The position numbers and the translations under genes are program-made. 64,000 bases of DNA from JBMDXB01 sp048594885 (GTDB taxonomy: Bacteria; Acidobacteriota; Vicinamibacteria; Vicinamibacterales; 2-12-FULL-66-21): positions 1-64,000 of the forward strand of contig JBMDXB010000048.1 in the NCBI GenBank assembly GCA_048594885.1, read 5' to 3'. Each line of letters begins with the position of its first letter. Position 1 is the stretch's first letter. The notes below the pieces were generated by a model. It was not told where the DNA came from. It saw nothing but the letters and a program-made list of their open reading frames with translations, and did not search any database. Of this stretch, positions 50,470 through 59,292 are shown piece after piece.

Positions 50470-52514
50470 GAGGAGCAGCAGTCACGGTGGCCCTGAGCAT
50501 CACGATGGTGGCAGCATGCGGCGGCGGCGACAACACGCCGGTAACCGATTCGGCGCGTGCGGGCAGCACGGGTTCGGCGGCGCAGGCGCCGGCGGCCGAT
50601 CGCAAGTACCTGCTCGAGCGCGTAGACGACGCGGCAGTCGTCCAGTTGTACGCGGACGGGTTCTCAGCGCTGCCACTCGACCAGAAGACGCTCATCTATC
50701 ACCTGTACGAAGCGGCGATCGCGGGCCGCGACATCTATTACGACCAGCGCTACGTGCACAACCTCGAGATGCGGAACGTGATCGAGGAAATCCTGACGCA
50801 TCCATCAGGCGTCGATCCGGCCACGCTGGCTGAGATTCAGCGGTACACGAAGCTGTTCTGGATCAACACGGGGCCGTACAACAACCTCACCGCGCGCAAG
50901 TTCGTCCTCAAGTGCAGGCCGGAGGCGTTTGCCGCCGCCGCAAGAGCGGCAGCGTCCTCGGGCGCGACGTTCCCTGTGCGGCAGGGGGAATCGCTCGACG
51001 CGATGTTGAAGCGGCTGCAGCCGATGTTCTTCGACGGTACGGTCGATCCGATCGTCACGAACAAGACGCCCGGGCCAGGCAAGGACATCCTCGCGGCCAG
51101 CGCGAACAACCTCTACGTCGGCGTCACGATGAAGGATCTCGCCGGCTTCCAGGAGAAGTACGGGCTGAACTCGCGGCTGGTGAAGAAGGACGGCAAGCTG
51201 GTCGAGGAGGTCTACCGCGCCGGTGGCAAGTACGACGCGCAGATCCGCGCCGTCGCCGGGCACCTCGAGGCGGCGATACCGTTCGCGACCGAGCCGATGG
51301 CGAAGGCGCTGCGCGCGCTGGTCAAGTGGTATCAGACGGGTGAGGACGCCGACCGCGTGGCCTACGACATCGCATGGGTCCAGGACAAGGATTCGCCTGT
51401 CGACACCATCAACGGGTTCATCGAGGTCTATATGGACCCGCGCGGCGTCAAGGGCGCGTGGGAGGCGCTCGTCTTCTACGTCAATCGCGAGAAGACGGAA
51501 GGCATCCGCAAGCTGGCGGCGAACGCGCAGTGGTTCGAGGACCGCATGCCCTGGGACCCGAAGTACCGGAAGCAGGGCGTCACCGGCATCACCGCCAACG
51601 CGATCGAGGTGGTCGTCGAGACCGGCGAGTCGGGCCCCATCACGCCGGTCGGCATCAACCTGCCGAACGATCAGAACATCCGCGAGAAGTACGGCAGCAA
51701 GTCGGTGTCGCTGACGAACGTCAACGAGGCGTACGACAAGTCGACCGTCCCGGAGTTCCGCCGCGAGTTCGCCTGGTCGCCGGAGGAAGCCGGGCGCGCC
51801 GAGAAATGGAGCAGCCTGGCCGGCGAGCTGACGACCGACCTTCACGAGGTGGTCGGGCATGCGTCGGGCCGCATCTCGGAAAAGCTCAAGGGGAGTCCGC
51901 AGACGCTGCTCAAGGAGCAGTATTCCGCGCTCGAAGAGGCGCGGGCCGACCTGGTCGCGCTCTACTACATTCCCAACCAGAAGATGGTGGAGCTCGGTCT
52001 CATCAACGCGCAGGACCAGGCGGATATCGTCCGCGCCGAGTACGAGGGCTACACGAGGAACGCGCTCGTGCAGCTTCGCCGTGTCCGCGAAGGCACGCAG
52101 ATCGAAGAAGACCACATGCGCAACCGGCAGATGATCGTCGGCTGGCTGATGGCGAACACGAAAGCGATCGAGACGCGGCAGCGAGACGGTAAGACCTACT
52201 ACGTCATGGTGGACGCCAAGGCGTTCGAGGAGGGCGTCGGCCGCCTGCTCGCCGAGGTCCAGCGCATCAAGGCGGAAGGGGACTACGCGGCGGCACAGAA
52301 GCTGTTCGAGACCTACGGCGTCCACTTCGACGCGAGGCTGCGCGACGAAGTGGTCAAACGCGTGGAGCGCCTCAACATGCCTTCGTACACCGGCTTCGTG
52401 CAGCCGAAGCTCGAGGCTGTGAAGGGCGCCGACGGCAAGATTACCGACGTGAAGATCTCGTATCCGCAGGATCTGACCACGCAGATGCTCGAGTACTCCG
52501 GGCGGAGGAAATAG
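50466..52514 (+). CDS. Dipeptidyl-peptidase III-like (M49) lipoprotein
   Basis: 682 residues. The lipobox Cys (TMVAACGGGD) anchors it to a membrane. The zinc site HEVVGHASGR (HExxGH, with one extra residue as in M49) near 465 and the downstream EEARADLVALYYI match DPP III. A hydrolase removing dipeptides from N-termini is expected; periplasmic in this case. A long in-frame extension to 49998 overlaps the nuclease gene and is a shadow. The next gene starts right at its stop, so the three genes from 49018 form one transcript. Confidence 0.87.
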   Translation: MRGAAVTVALSITMVAACGGGDNTPVTDSARAGSTGSAAQAPAADRKYLLERVDDAAVVQLYADGFSALPLDQKTLIYHLYEAAIAGRDIYYDQRYVHNLEMRNVIEEILTHPSGVDPATLAEIQRYTKLFWINTGPYNNLTARKFVLKCRPEAFAAAARAAASSGATFPVRQGESLDAMLKRLQPMFFDGTVDPIVTNKTPGPGKDILAASANNLYVGVTMKDLAGFQEKYGLNSRLVKKDGKLVEEVYRAGGKYDAQIRAVAGHLEAAIPFATEPMAKALRALVKWYQTGEDADRVAYDIAWVQDKDSPVDTINGFIEVYMDPRGVKGAWEALVFYVNREKTEGIRKLAANAQWFEDRMPWDPKYRKQGVTGITANAIEVVVETGESGPITPVGINLPNDQNIREKYGSKSVSLTNVNEAYDKSTVPEFRREFAWSPEEAGRAEKWSSLAGELTTDLHEVVGHASGRISEKLKGSPQTLLKEQYSALEEARADLVALYYIPNQKMVELGLINAQDQADIVRAEYEGYTRNALVQLRRVREGTQIEEDHMRNRQMIVGWLMANTKAIETRQRDGKTYYVMVDAKAFEEGVGRLLAEVQRIKAEGDYAAAQKLFETYGVHFDARLRDEVVKRVERLNMPSYTGFVQPKLEAVKGADGKITDVKISYPQDLTTQMLEYSGRRK

Positions 52515-54686
52515 CTGATTCGACAAGGTGTCGCGGCATTCGTCGCGGTCCTGACGGCGGGCGGTACCATGCGTCCGCCCGTGCAGGCTCAACAGGCCGC
52601 TGCCTACAACCTCGAAACGCAGTACCGCCAGATCGTGCTGGCGGCGGAGGACAACCGGCTTCGCATTCCTGATTGGCTGCGCACGCCGGTGCTCGACCAG
52701 CACCGGCTGCGCATGACCGAGGACATCCGTCTTCTCATCAAGCTCGCCTACAACGAGAAGCTGCCCGAGGCGCAACGGCTCGCGGTGCGCGCCCTCGGGC
52801 GCTATGAGAGCCGAGAGTTCATCACCGACCTGCTGCCGCTCGTCGCCACCGTGCCCGAGGCGGCGGACGCGATCGTGCGGGCGTTCCACGGGCCGGTGCA
52901 CCCGGCCGATCGCAGCGGCGAGCAGATGCAGCGGTTCGTCGACACCGTCACGTCGCTGGCAACGAGGGACGATTTGTATGCGGGTCTGGCGGCGCGCGTG
53001 CTCGGGGATCTTTCGTACGATCGCCCGGCCGTCGCGGCGTCCGGACTGGCGCACCTGAAGAACCTGCTGAAGCGCGCCGAGACCAATCCGAGATTTCCCA
53101 TCCCGGCCATCGTCCGTGCGATCGAGACGTACGTGCGCAAGAGCAGCAAGCTGGCGCCGATTGGCGAGGATCTCCTCGAGCGCCTCCGGTTCATCGCGAC
53201 GACGAAGAATGTGCGCTACCAGGCAGCGCTGGCGCCGGCAACGAGCGCGCTGGTGCTCGCCGGAGGGATGGACTACGACACGCTGCGTATCACAGCCGCC
53301 GACGGACTGAATCCGTACCGGCGATACCTCTCGGCGATCGCGGTCGGCAGATCGGCGACCGCGATGGACGACGCGGAGCGGATCGCGCTGCTGAGAAAGC
53401 TGCTGGTGGACACAGAGACGAGCGTCCGCATCGAGGCGGTCCGCTCATGGGCCGGGATGGCTGCAACGTCGGAAGGTTGCGAGCCGCTGTTGGAGATGCT
53501 CGACGACCGAAACACACGGCTCGTGACCGTGATCTTCGACTTGCTCGGGGACGCCTGCCCAGACTCCGAGCGGGTGACGGACGCGCTCACGGCCTACGGC
53601 GGGCGAACGCCGCCGACCGACGGCGCCTGGCACCGCGCGGTTCACGCGTTCGTCTCACTGGCGAGGCGCTCGCCTGATCGCGTCGCGGTCCTCCTGAAAT
53701 CCTCGTACCTCCCGCATCCCACCTGGCAGGTGCGGATGTACGCAGCTCGCGTCGCCACCATGCTGAAGGACGCTGTCGCACTGGAGCGGCTCGCGGTGGA
53801 TCCCGAGGACAACGTTCGCGAGGCCGCGCTGTCGGGGCTGCGTGTCCTCAAAAGCTCCGAGTCGGATCCGATCTTCGTCGCCGCGCTCGGGCGCAGCGAC
53901 TATCAGCTCCTGCGGCGCGCGGCGATGGAATTGAAAGGCGCCGAGCCGACGGCCGAGCTCGCGAACGCCCTGCTGAACGCGCTCATGCGCGTGACGGCTG
54001 AGAAGAAGGAGACGTCGCGCGATACGCGACTCGCCATCATCGAGCGGCTGGCCGAACTCGGGTACCCCGATCAGGCCGAGCGCCTCTCGCCGCTGCTGCG
54101 CGATTTCGACATCGACGTTGGGATCGCGGCGGCAAATCTGATGCAGAAGTGGACTGGACGCGTCCAGGATCTTCAACCGCTGCCGCTGCCGCGGCCGGCG
54201 CTGCCGTCGGACGGCGAGCTGGCCGAGGACGTCGATGCGGTCATCGAAATGGACGACGGCAGGAAGTTCGGGATCCGGCTGGATATTGACGTCGCGCCGC
54301 TGACGGTGACGCGGTTCAAGCGGCTCGTGCGCGCGAACTACTACGACCGCCTGACATTTCACCGCGTCGTACCCAACTTCGTCATTCAGGGCGGGAGTCC
54401 CGGCGCGAACGAGTACGCCGGCGACGCGCAGTTCATGCGAGACGAGCTCGGGAGGTCGAACGCTGCCTACACTGTCGGTCTGTCGACGCGAGGGCGCGAT
54501 ACCGGCGACGCGCAGTTCTACATCAACCTCGTGGACAACACGCGTCTCGACGATGACTACACGGTGTTCGGCAGCGTCTGCGGCGGCAGGGAAGTCGTCG
54601 ACGCGATCCTCGAAGGCGCCCGGATTCGCTCGATCGGCCTGGAAAAGTACGATCCCTGCCGGCCGGACGAACGAGGCGGCCGGTAG
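52515..54686 (+). CDS. HEAT-repeat protein fused to cyclophilin-type isomerase
   Basis: About 720 residues. Helical HEAT-like repeats fill residues about 50-540 (recurring VRIEAVRSWAGMA, VRMYAARVATML, VREAALSGLRVLKS). A cyclophilin domain follows (about 560-710) with LTFHRVVPNFVIQGGSPGAN and DAQFYINLVDNTRLDDDYTVFG. Starting at 52569 would remove a signal peptide; CTG 52515 (or ATT 52518) gives IRQGVAAFVAVLTAGGT and has GGAGG at 52504-52508, six bases upstream. Periplasmic folding help is likely. It is last in the nuclease-peptidase transcript. Confidence 0.85.
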   Translation: MIRQGVAAFVAVLTAGGTMRPPVQAQQAAAYNLETQYRQIVLAAEDNRLRIPDWLRTPVLDQHRLRMTEDIRLLIKLAYNEKLPEAQRLAVRALGRYESREFITDLLPLVATVPEAADAIVRAFHGPVHPADRSGEQMQRFVDTVTSLATRDDLYAGLAARVLGDLSYDRPAVAASGLAHLKNLLKRAETNPRFPIPAIVRAIETYVRKSSKLAPIGEDLLERLRFIATTKNVRYQAALAPATSALVLAGGMDYDTLRITAADGLNPYRRYLSAIAVGRSATAMDDAERIALLRKLLVDTETSVRIEAVRSWAGMAATSEGCEPLLEMLDDRNTRLVTVIFDLLGDACPDSERVTDALTAYGGRTPPTDGAWHRAVHAFVSLARRSPDRVAVLLKSSYLPHPTWQVRMYAARVATMLKDAVALERLAVDPEDNVREAALSGLRVLKSSESDPIFVAALGRSDYQLLRRAAMELKGAEPTAELANALLNALMRVTAEKKETSRDTRLAIIERLAELGYPDQAERLSPLLRDFDIDVGIAAANLMQKWTGRVQDLQPLPLPRPALPSDGELAEDVDAVIEMDDGRKFGIRLDIDVAPLTVTRFKRLVRANYYDRLTFHRVVPNFVIQGGSPGANEYAGDAQFMRDELGRSNAAYTVGLSTRGRDTGDAQFYINLVDNTRLDDDYTVFGSVCGGREVVDAILEGARIRSIGLEKYDPCRPDERGGR

Positions 54687-54701
54687 TAGAATCCAGAGCG
54701 G

Positions 54702-56627
54702 ATGGTCGTTGCCGCATCCTACCGCTTCGGGCCGTTCACGCTCGACGGAACGTCCTATCGCCTGCTTCGCGGCGGCGAGCCGATCCCGCTTTCGCCGAAG
54801 ATCATCGACCTGCTGCTGTACCTCGTGGCGCGGCAGTCCGCATTGGTGTCGAAGGACGAGCTGTTTGCCGCGTTGTGGCCGGATGTCGCGGTCACGGACA
54901 ACGCGTTGACGCAGGCCGTCTCCGAGCTGCGGCAGGCGCTCGGCGACGATCCGTCCAGTCCGACCTACATCCAGACGGTCGCGCGCCGCGGCTACCGGTT
55001 CATCGCGCCCGTCGAGGCGCTCGCGCCGGCGCCGGATATGGCGTCTTCCGCGCAGGACGCCGGGCCGCCCGCGCGTACGCGATCGATCGCAGTGCTCGAC
55101 TTCGCGAACGTCAGCAACGATCGCGAGTTTGGCTGGCTGTCATCCGGCATCGCCGAGACGCTCACCAACGATCTGCGCGCGGCGCCGTCGCTGCGCGTGA
55201 TCGACCGCGTGCGGGTGGTCGAGGCGGTCCGCCACGCCGGAACGGATCTCTCCGCGCTGCGCAAGCAGCTCCTGATCGACATGGCTGTCGTCGGCAGCTT
55301 TCAGCGCGCCGGCACGCGGCTGCGGATCACGGCCCGCGCCGTCGACGCCGCGTCCGGCGAAGCGCTCGCCGACGCCAAGGCGGATGGGCTGCTCGAGCAG
55401 GTGTTCGATCTCCAGGACCGCATCGTGTCGCAGCTCGCGGCGACGCTCGGAACCCGCAGCGGTGGCGCGGGTATGCGCCGCCCGTACCGCGAGACGAGCA
55501 GTCTCGAAGCGTACCAGGCCTTCACCGAGGGCCGGCTGCGGCTGGAAGCGCTCGATGGCGCAGGCGTGACGGCAGCGATTGCGGACTTCGAGCGTGCGAT
55601 CGCGCTCGATCCGCAGTACGCCGTTGCCTACGTCGGCCTCGGCAACGCGCGCTTCTTCCAGTACGAGATGTCCCGCGCGCGCAACCAGCCGGACGGCGGT
55701 CTGCTCGCGCGCGCCATCGATCACGTGCGCCGCGCGATCGAGCTCGAACGCGATCTTGCCGAAGCACACGCGACGCTGGCGTTCCTCCTCGTGAGCGCCG
55801 GTCGTGCCGCCGAAGCGCTGGCGTCGGCGAGACGCGCCGTGACGCTCGAACCCGGCTACTGGGGCAATCAGTTCCGGCTGGCGCATGCCGCCTGGGGCGA
55901 AGAGCGGCTCCGCGCGCTCGCGCGCGTGATGGAGCTCTATCCCGACTTCCCGTTCGCGCACTTCGAGGCGGCCATGGTGCACATCGCCCGCGGCGCGATC
56001 GATCGCGCCGAGTCGCTGCTGCGCGAAGGGACGATCGTCCAGGACCGACAGGCCAACCTGCGCCAGCGCTATCCGGCGAACGGCCTGCACTGGCTCCTCG
56101 GCCTCGTGCGGCTCTCGCGCGGCGACGTGGCGGAGGCGCGCGCGGAATTCGATCGCGAGATCGCGTCCGGCGTCCTGCAGTTGTATGGCGCGGAGTTCTG
56201 CATGAACGCCTGCGACGGCGCCGGCTTTGCCGCGCTGCAGGCGGGGGAGCCGAAGCAGGCGGCGGCCATGTTCGGGCGCGCGCTCGAGCTGTTTCCACAG
56301 CACGCGCGGTCGCTTGTCGGTCTCGGCGCCGCCCTGCGGGCGGCCGGTGACGGCAGCGGCGCGAAAGACGCATTTCGGCGGGCGGCGGCAGCCATCGACG
56401 CCCTCCGGCGCGGTGGCCGCGGCGGCGAAGCGGCCATGGCCGAGGCGCTGTATCACACGGTCTGCGACCGCCAGGACGAGGCACTGGACTGTCTGCGAAT
56501 GCTGCTGGATCGCGCCGACCAGCCGTTTACCGGCTGGACGCTGCCGATCGAGCCGCTGTTCGCGCCTCTCCGCAACACCCTGCCGTTTCTCGGGCTGCTC
56601 GATCTGCTGGCCGAACGCGCGCGCTGA
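54702..56627 (+). CDS. Winged-helix (OmpR/CadC-type) regulator with TPR repeats
   Basis: 641 residues. The N-terminal DNA-binding wHTH (about 1-105) has FGPFTLDGTSYRLLRGGEPIPL, ALVSKDELFAALWPDV and VARRGYRFIAPVE. A FlgO-like middle domain follows (about 125-260: SIAVLDFANVSNDREF, GWLSSGIAETLTNDL), then TPR-like helices (about 280-600: QYAVAYVGLGNARFF, ERDLAEAHATLAFLL, FPQHARSLVGLGAALRA). No transmembrane segment. This architecture is frequent in Acidobacteria. Its targets are unknown. Confidence 0.88.
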   Translation: MVVAASYRFGPFTLDGTSYRLLRGGEPIPLSPKIIDLLLYLVARQSALVSKDELFAALWPDVAVTDNALTQAVSELRQALGDDPSSPTYIQTVARRGYRFIAPVEALAPAPDMASSAQDAGPPARTRSIAVLDFANVSNDREFGWLSSGIAETLTNDLRAAPSLRVIDRVRVVEAVRHAGTDLSALRKQLLIDMAVVGSFQRAGTRLRITARAVDAASGEALADAKADGLLEQVFDLQDRIVSQLAATLGTRSGGAGMRRPYRETSSLEAYQAFTEGRLRLEALDGAGVTAAIADFERAIALDPQYAVAYVGLGNARFFQYEMSRARNQPDGGLLARAIDHVRRAIELERDLAEAHATLAFLLVSAGRAAEALASARRAVTLEPGYWGNQFRLAHAAWGEERLRALARVMELYPDFPFAHFEAAMVHIARGAIDRAESLLREGTIVQDRQANLRQRYPANGLHWLLGLVRLSRGDVAEARAEFDREIASGVLQLYGAEFCMNACDGAGFAALQAGEPKQAAAMFGRALELFPQHARSLVGLGAALRAAGDGSGAKDAFRRAAAAIDALRRGGRGGEAAMAEALYHTVCDRQDEALDCLRMLLDRADQPFTGWTLPIEPLFAPLRNTLPFLGLLDLLAERAR

Positions 56628-56681
56628 AGCGCGCGGCACATCTCCAAGTGGTTTGCCATATATTCGATTCAATCGTCTTTC

Positions 56682-56921
56682 ATGCATATGTGGATCGCAC
56701 GCGCGATCGAGCAAGCTTCACCATCACCCCAAAAGGCCATCGTCGCGGTCGCCGCATCGATGCTCACGGGGATCTATTACATCCTCCGCGATGGCGTCGA
56801 GTACCGCGAGTTGGGCGGTCATTACTTTGAGCGGCTCGATCACACGAAGCCGACCCAGCGACGCGTCAAACGCGTGCGAGACCTCGGCTACCGAGTAGAG
56901 CTGGAGCCAGTCGCGGCGTAG
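56682..56921 (+). pseudogene. C-terminal remnant of an IS110-family transposase
   Basis: 79 residues reading QKAIVAVAASMLTGIYYILRDG, then VEYRELGGHYFERLD and TQRRVKRVRDLGYRVELEP. This matches the tail of IS110/IS1111-type DEDD transposases (…AIVAVAHSLL…LLRDGxPYxDLGxDYFDRxD…RRLxxLGYxVxLEP). The catalytic N-terminal part is absent, so the element is dead. Boundaries and repeats of the former IS are not visible. Its insertion and decay may have broken the neighbouring VWFA gene. Confidence 0.75.
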
Positions 56922-56947
56922 AGGTTCGTCGGCGGAGCCTAGCCCCG

Positions 56948-57990
56948 TTAGCTTCTGATCCTTCGCTTGCCCGTCTGCGTCCGATCCATGTCGTAGTCGT
57001 AGAGGACTGCAAGGACCTGCGCCGCGCGGCCCTTCACGCGAACCGTGACGGGGTACTGCAGCCACTGTCGTCGCGTCCGCGCGTACTCCGCGGTAGCACG
57101 ACGAGCTGACCCCTATACAAATCCAGTCCCTCTATGCCTCCCGTGTGGATCAGCGTGAGCGCAATCCTGGCGCTGGTCGCGATCTTGACGAGGTAATGGT
57201 GGCCGGGGTCTGCCGAGATCCCTCCCAGGCCATATCGGTGCTGCGACAGGAAGATGAGGTGCTTCTCTCCGTCGACGAGACGGAGATAGTCCAGTGCGAG
57301 TCGCAGACAGTAAGGGTCGATGTAGCGACTGAGATTGTCTCCACGGGCCCCCGGCAGGTCCCGAACGGCCGGCAGTCCTGGTGCCTCGAACAGCGCGTCG
57401 ATGCTGGCGCGCGTGTCCGGCGCGACCCTGATTGGCGGGAACGTCTTCATCCTGAAGTCGCGCGCGATGCGGCTCTCGATCGTCTCGTGCCGCTCGCGAT
57501 GGCGCTCCAGCAACCGGCCGATGGCCTCGTGCTCGGTGGTCAGCTCGGTCGCGCGCAGGTAGGCGATAACCCCGACGCGATCGCCCGGCAGAGTTCTGGC
57601 GCGCACGAAGGCGATCAGCGCATCGAGCGCCTTGGCGGGCTCATTCAGCCGGCCCCGTCCCAGTACGATCACGAACGTGCGACGGGTGGTCGCGAGCGCC
57701 GCGAGCGTCGGGTCCGCGTGATCCGACGGTCCCTTCGGCGAGGGCGCCGTAAACGACACCTTCTGGAAGTGCGCAACCGCTTGGGGGACGTCGTTCTCGT
57801 ACACGGCGAAGTCAGCCGGCGTGAGGTCCGTCACCGGATTGCCGTTCGCATCGACGACGCGCACTTCGAGGGGCACGAGGACGACGCGCGTGCGAAACTG
57901 CGGCGGCGTCTGATTCTGCGGCCCGGCGGCAGATGTACACACGAGCACCGCCACGGCAAGGAGCGGCGCCATGTGGGTTCGGCTCTTCAT
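56948..57990 (-). pseudogene. VWFA-related secreted protein, probably frameshifted near the 3' end
   Basis: The frame from 57990 codes 318 residues: signal peptide, VVLVPLEVRVVDANGNPVTDL, TFVIVLGRGRLNEPAKALDALI, and HLIFLSQHRYGLGG. It ends at 57034 in GLDLYRGQLVVLPRSTRG plus an unlike tail. In another frame on the same strand, from about 57110, TAEYARTRRQWLQYPVTVRV then KGRAAQVLAVLYDYDM runs to a stop at 56948. That resembles the usual VWFA-protein end. An indel near 57090-57115 would explain both. The metal site is also degenerate (no DxSxS). Confidence 0.6.
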
Positions 57991-58415
57991 TTGAGACCGT
58001 CGACGGGAAACTCTATTCCCACCCTACCGCGACCACAGGTTACCCGACCGGAGCAGCTCGTCCAGTATTGCCGCAAACACGCTGTGAGGGATCGCTAAGG
58101 TCCTCGGCGTCATCCAGGCCGGAGGGCCCGTACCGATCGGCGGCGAGTCTTCGGCGGCGCCCCGGGGCGGGTGCCCATGATCGCCAGGGCGGCAGCTCCG
58201 AGTTTCTCCTCGAGCGCCGCGCCGCCGAATGACTTGATGCGTTGGCGCAGCTCGGTGTCAAGGTCCCGCCGCCAACCTCGACCCTGCCCGGGCGGCCGCT
58301 CGCGCCTCCCCGTAACACCCAGCCAATTGGGTGGTTGCTCGACATACTGGCCCCAATCAGTCTTCTTCAGGTTCGCCTCACGACTTCTCACCACGACGGC
58401 GGGTAACGTGTCGTC
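57991..58415. other. Intergenic stretch, 425 bp, with one unrecognised minus-strand ORF
   Basis: The only candidate is 58110-58394 on the minus strand (94 residues; KKTDWGQYVEQPPNWLGVTG, then RQRIKSFGGAALEEKLGAAA). It lacks a clear RBS and I recognise no family. It might be a degraded gene. The remainder shows nothing I can support. Confidence 0.35.
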
Positions 58416-59282
58416 ATGATGTCACTGCTACTGACAGCGCTTCTGATGGTTGAATCTCCGTGCGCGGGTGCTGCGCAGCAGGTGCAGCCGCCGCACCAGA
58501 CGGAGCCGGCAATGCAGCCCGCCACGCTGTATCAGCTCGTACTGCGAGACGGATCGCGGATGTACGGCAGCATCGAGAAGGAGAGCGAGACCGAGATCGT
58601 ATTCCGTACGCACGCGGGCGCGACGCTGACCGTCCGACGTGACGACGTGGCCTCGATGCGGAAGATGTCCGGGACGATCTGGAAGGGGGAGTTCCTTCCG
58701 CCGGACCCGAACGCGACGAGGCTGTTCTTCGCGCCGACGGCGCGTTCGCTGAAACGCGGGCAGACCTACGTTGGGGTGTACGAGTTCCTCATGCCGTTCG
58801 TGCAGGTCGGCATCACGGATCGCCTGTCGTTCGGCGGTGGAACGCCGCTGATTTTCGGCGTGGACGATGACTGGGACCGCCCGATGTGGCTGACGCCGAA
58901 GCTGCAGGTGTCCGACAACGGGCGGACCCAGGCCGCCGTCGGCGTGCTGCACGCGTTCGACGCGGAAAATGCCGGCGGCGGCATCGCCTACGGGGTGATC
59001 ACCCGAGGCAGCGACGTGAAGTCGTTCACCGCGGGCGCGGGCCTGGCCTACGCCGTCGACGGCGGCCGCGCCGGCGTCGTCATGCTCGGCGGCGAGGGAC
59101 GCGTCGGCCGTAATATGAAGCTGATTACGGAGAACTACGTCTGGAGTGGCGGCAACGGCATCGTCAGCGGCGGCGTACGGTTCTTCGGCGAGCGGCTGTC
59201 GGCGGATCTCGGCCTTGCCGCGCCGATTGGCGTCGACGAGCTGTTCCTGTTCCCGGTGGTGAACTTCGTGTTCGTCTTCTGA
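58416..59282 (+). CDS. Secreted protein of unknown function, beta-barrel-like C-terminal part
   Basis: 288 residues with a signal peptide (MMSLLLTALLMVESPCAGA). Residues 35-90 (LYQLVLRDGSRMYGSI, ETEIVFRTHAGATLTVRRDDV) form a small SH3/Sm-like beta domain. The remainder has alternating hydrophobic strands (YVGVYEFLMPFVQVGITDRLSFGG, GGVRFFGERLSADLG) ending in Phe (VVNFVFVF), the signature of an outer-membrane barrel. No enzyme motif. It is followed at 10 bp by the DUF2157 gene. Confidence 0.78.
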   Translation: MMSLLLTALLMVESPCAGAAQQVQPPHQTEPAMQPATLYQLVLRDGSRMYGSIEKESETEIVFRTHAGATLTVRRDDVASMRKMSGTIWKGEFLPPDPNATRLFFAPTARSLKRGQTYVGVYEFLMPFVQVGITDRLSFGGGTPLIFGVDDDWDRPMWLTPKLQVSDNGRTQAAVGVLHAFDAENAGGGIAYGVITRGSDVKSFTAGAGLAYAVDGGRAGVVMLGGEGRVGRNMKLITENYVWSGGNGIVSGGVRFFGERLSADLGLAAPIGVDELFLFPVVNFVFVF

Positions 59283-59292
59283 GGGTATCGAT

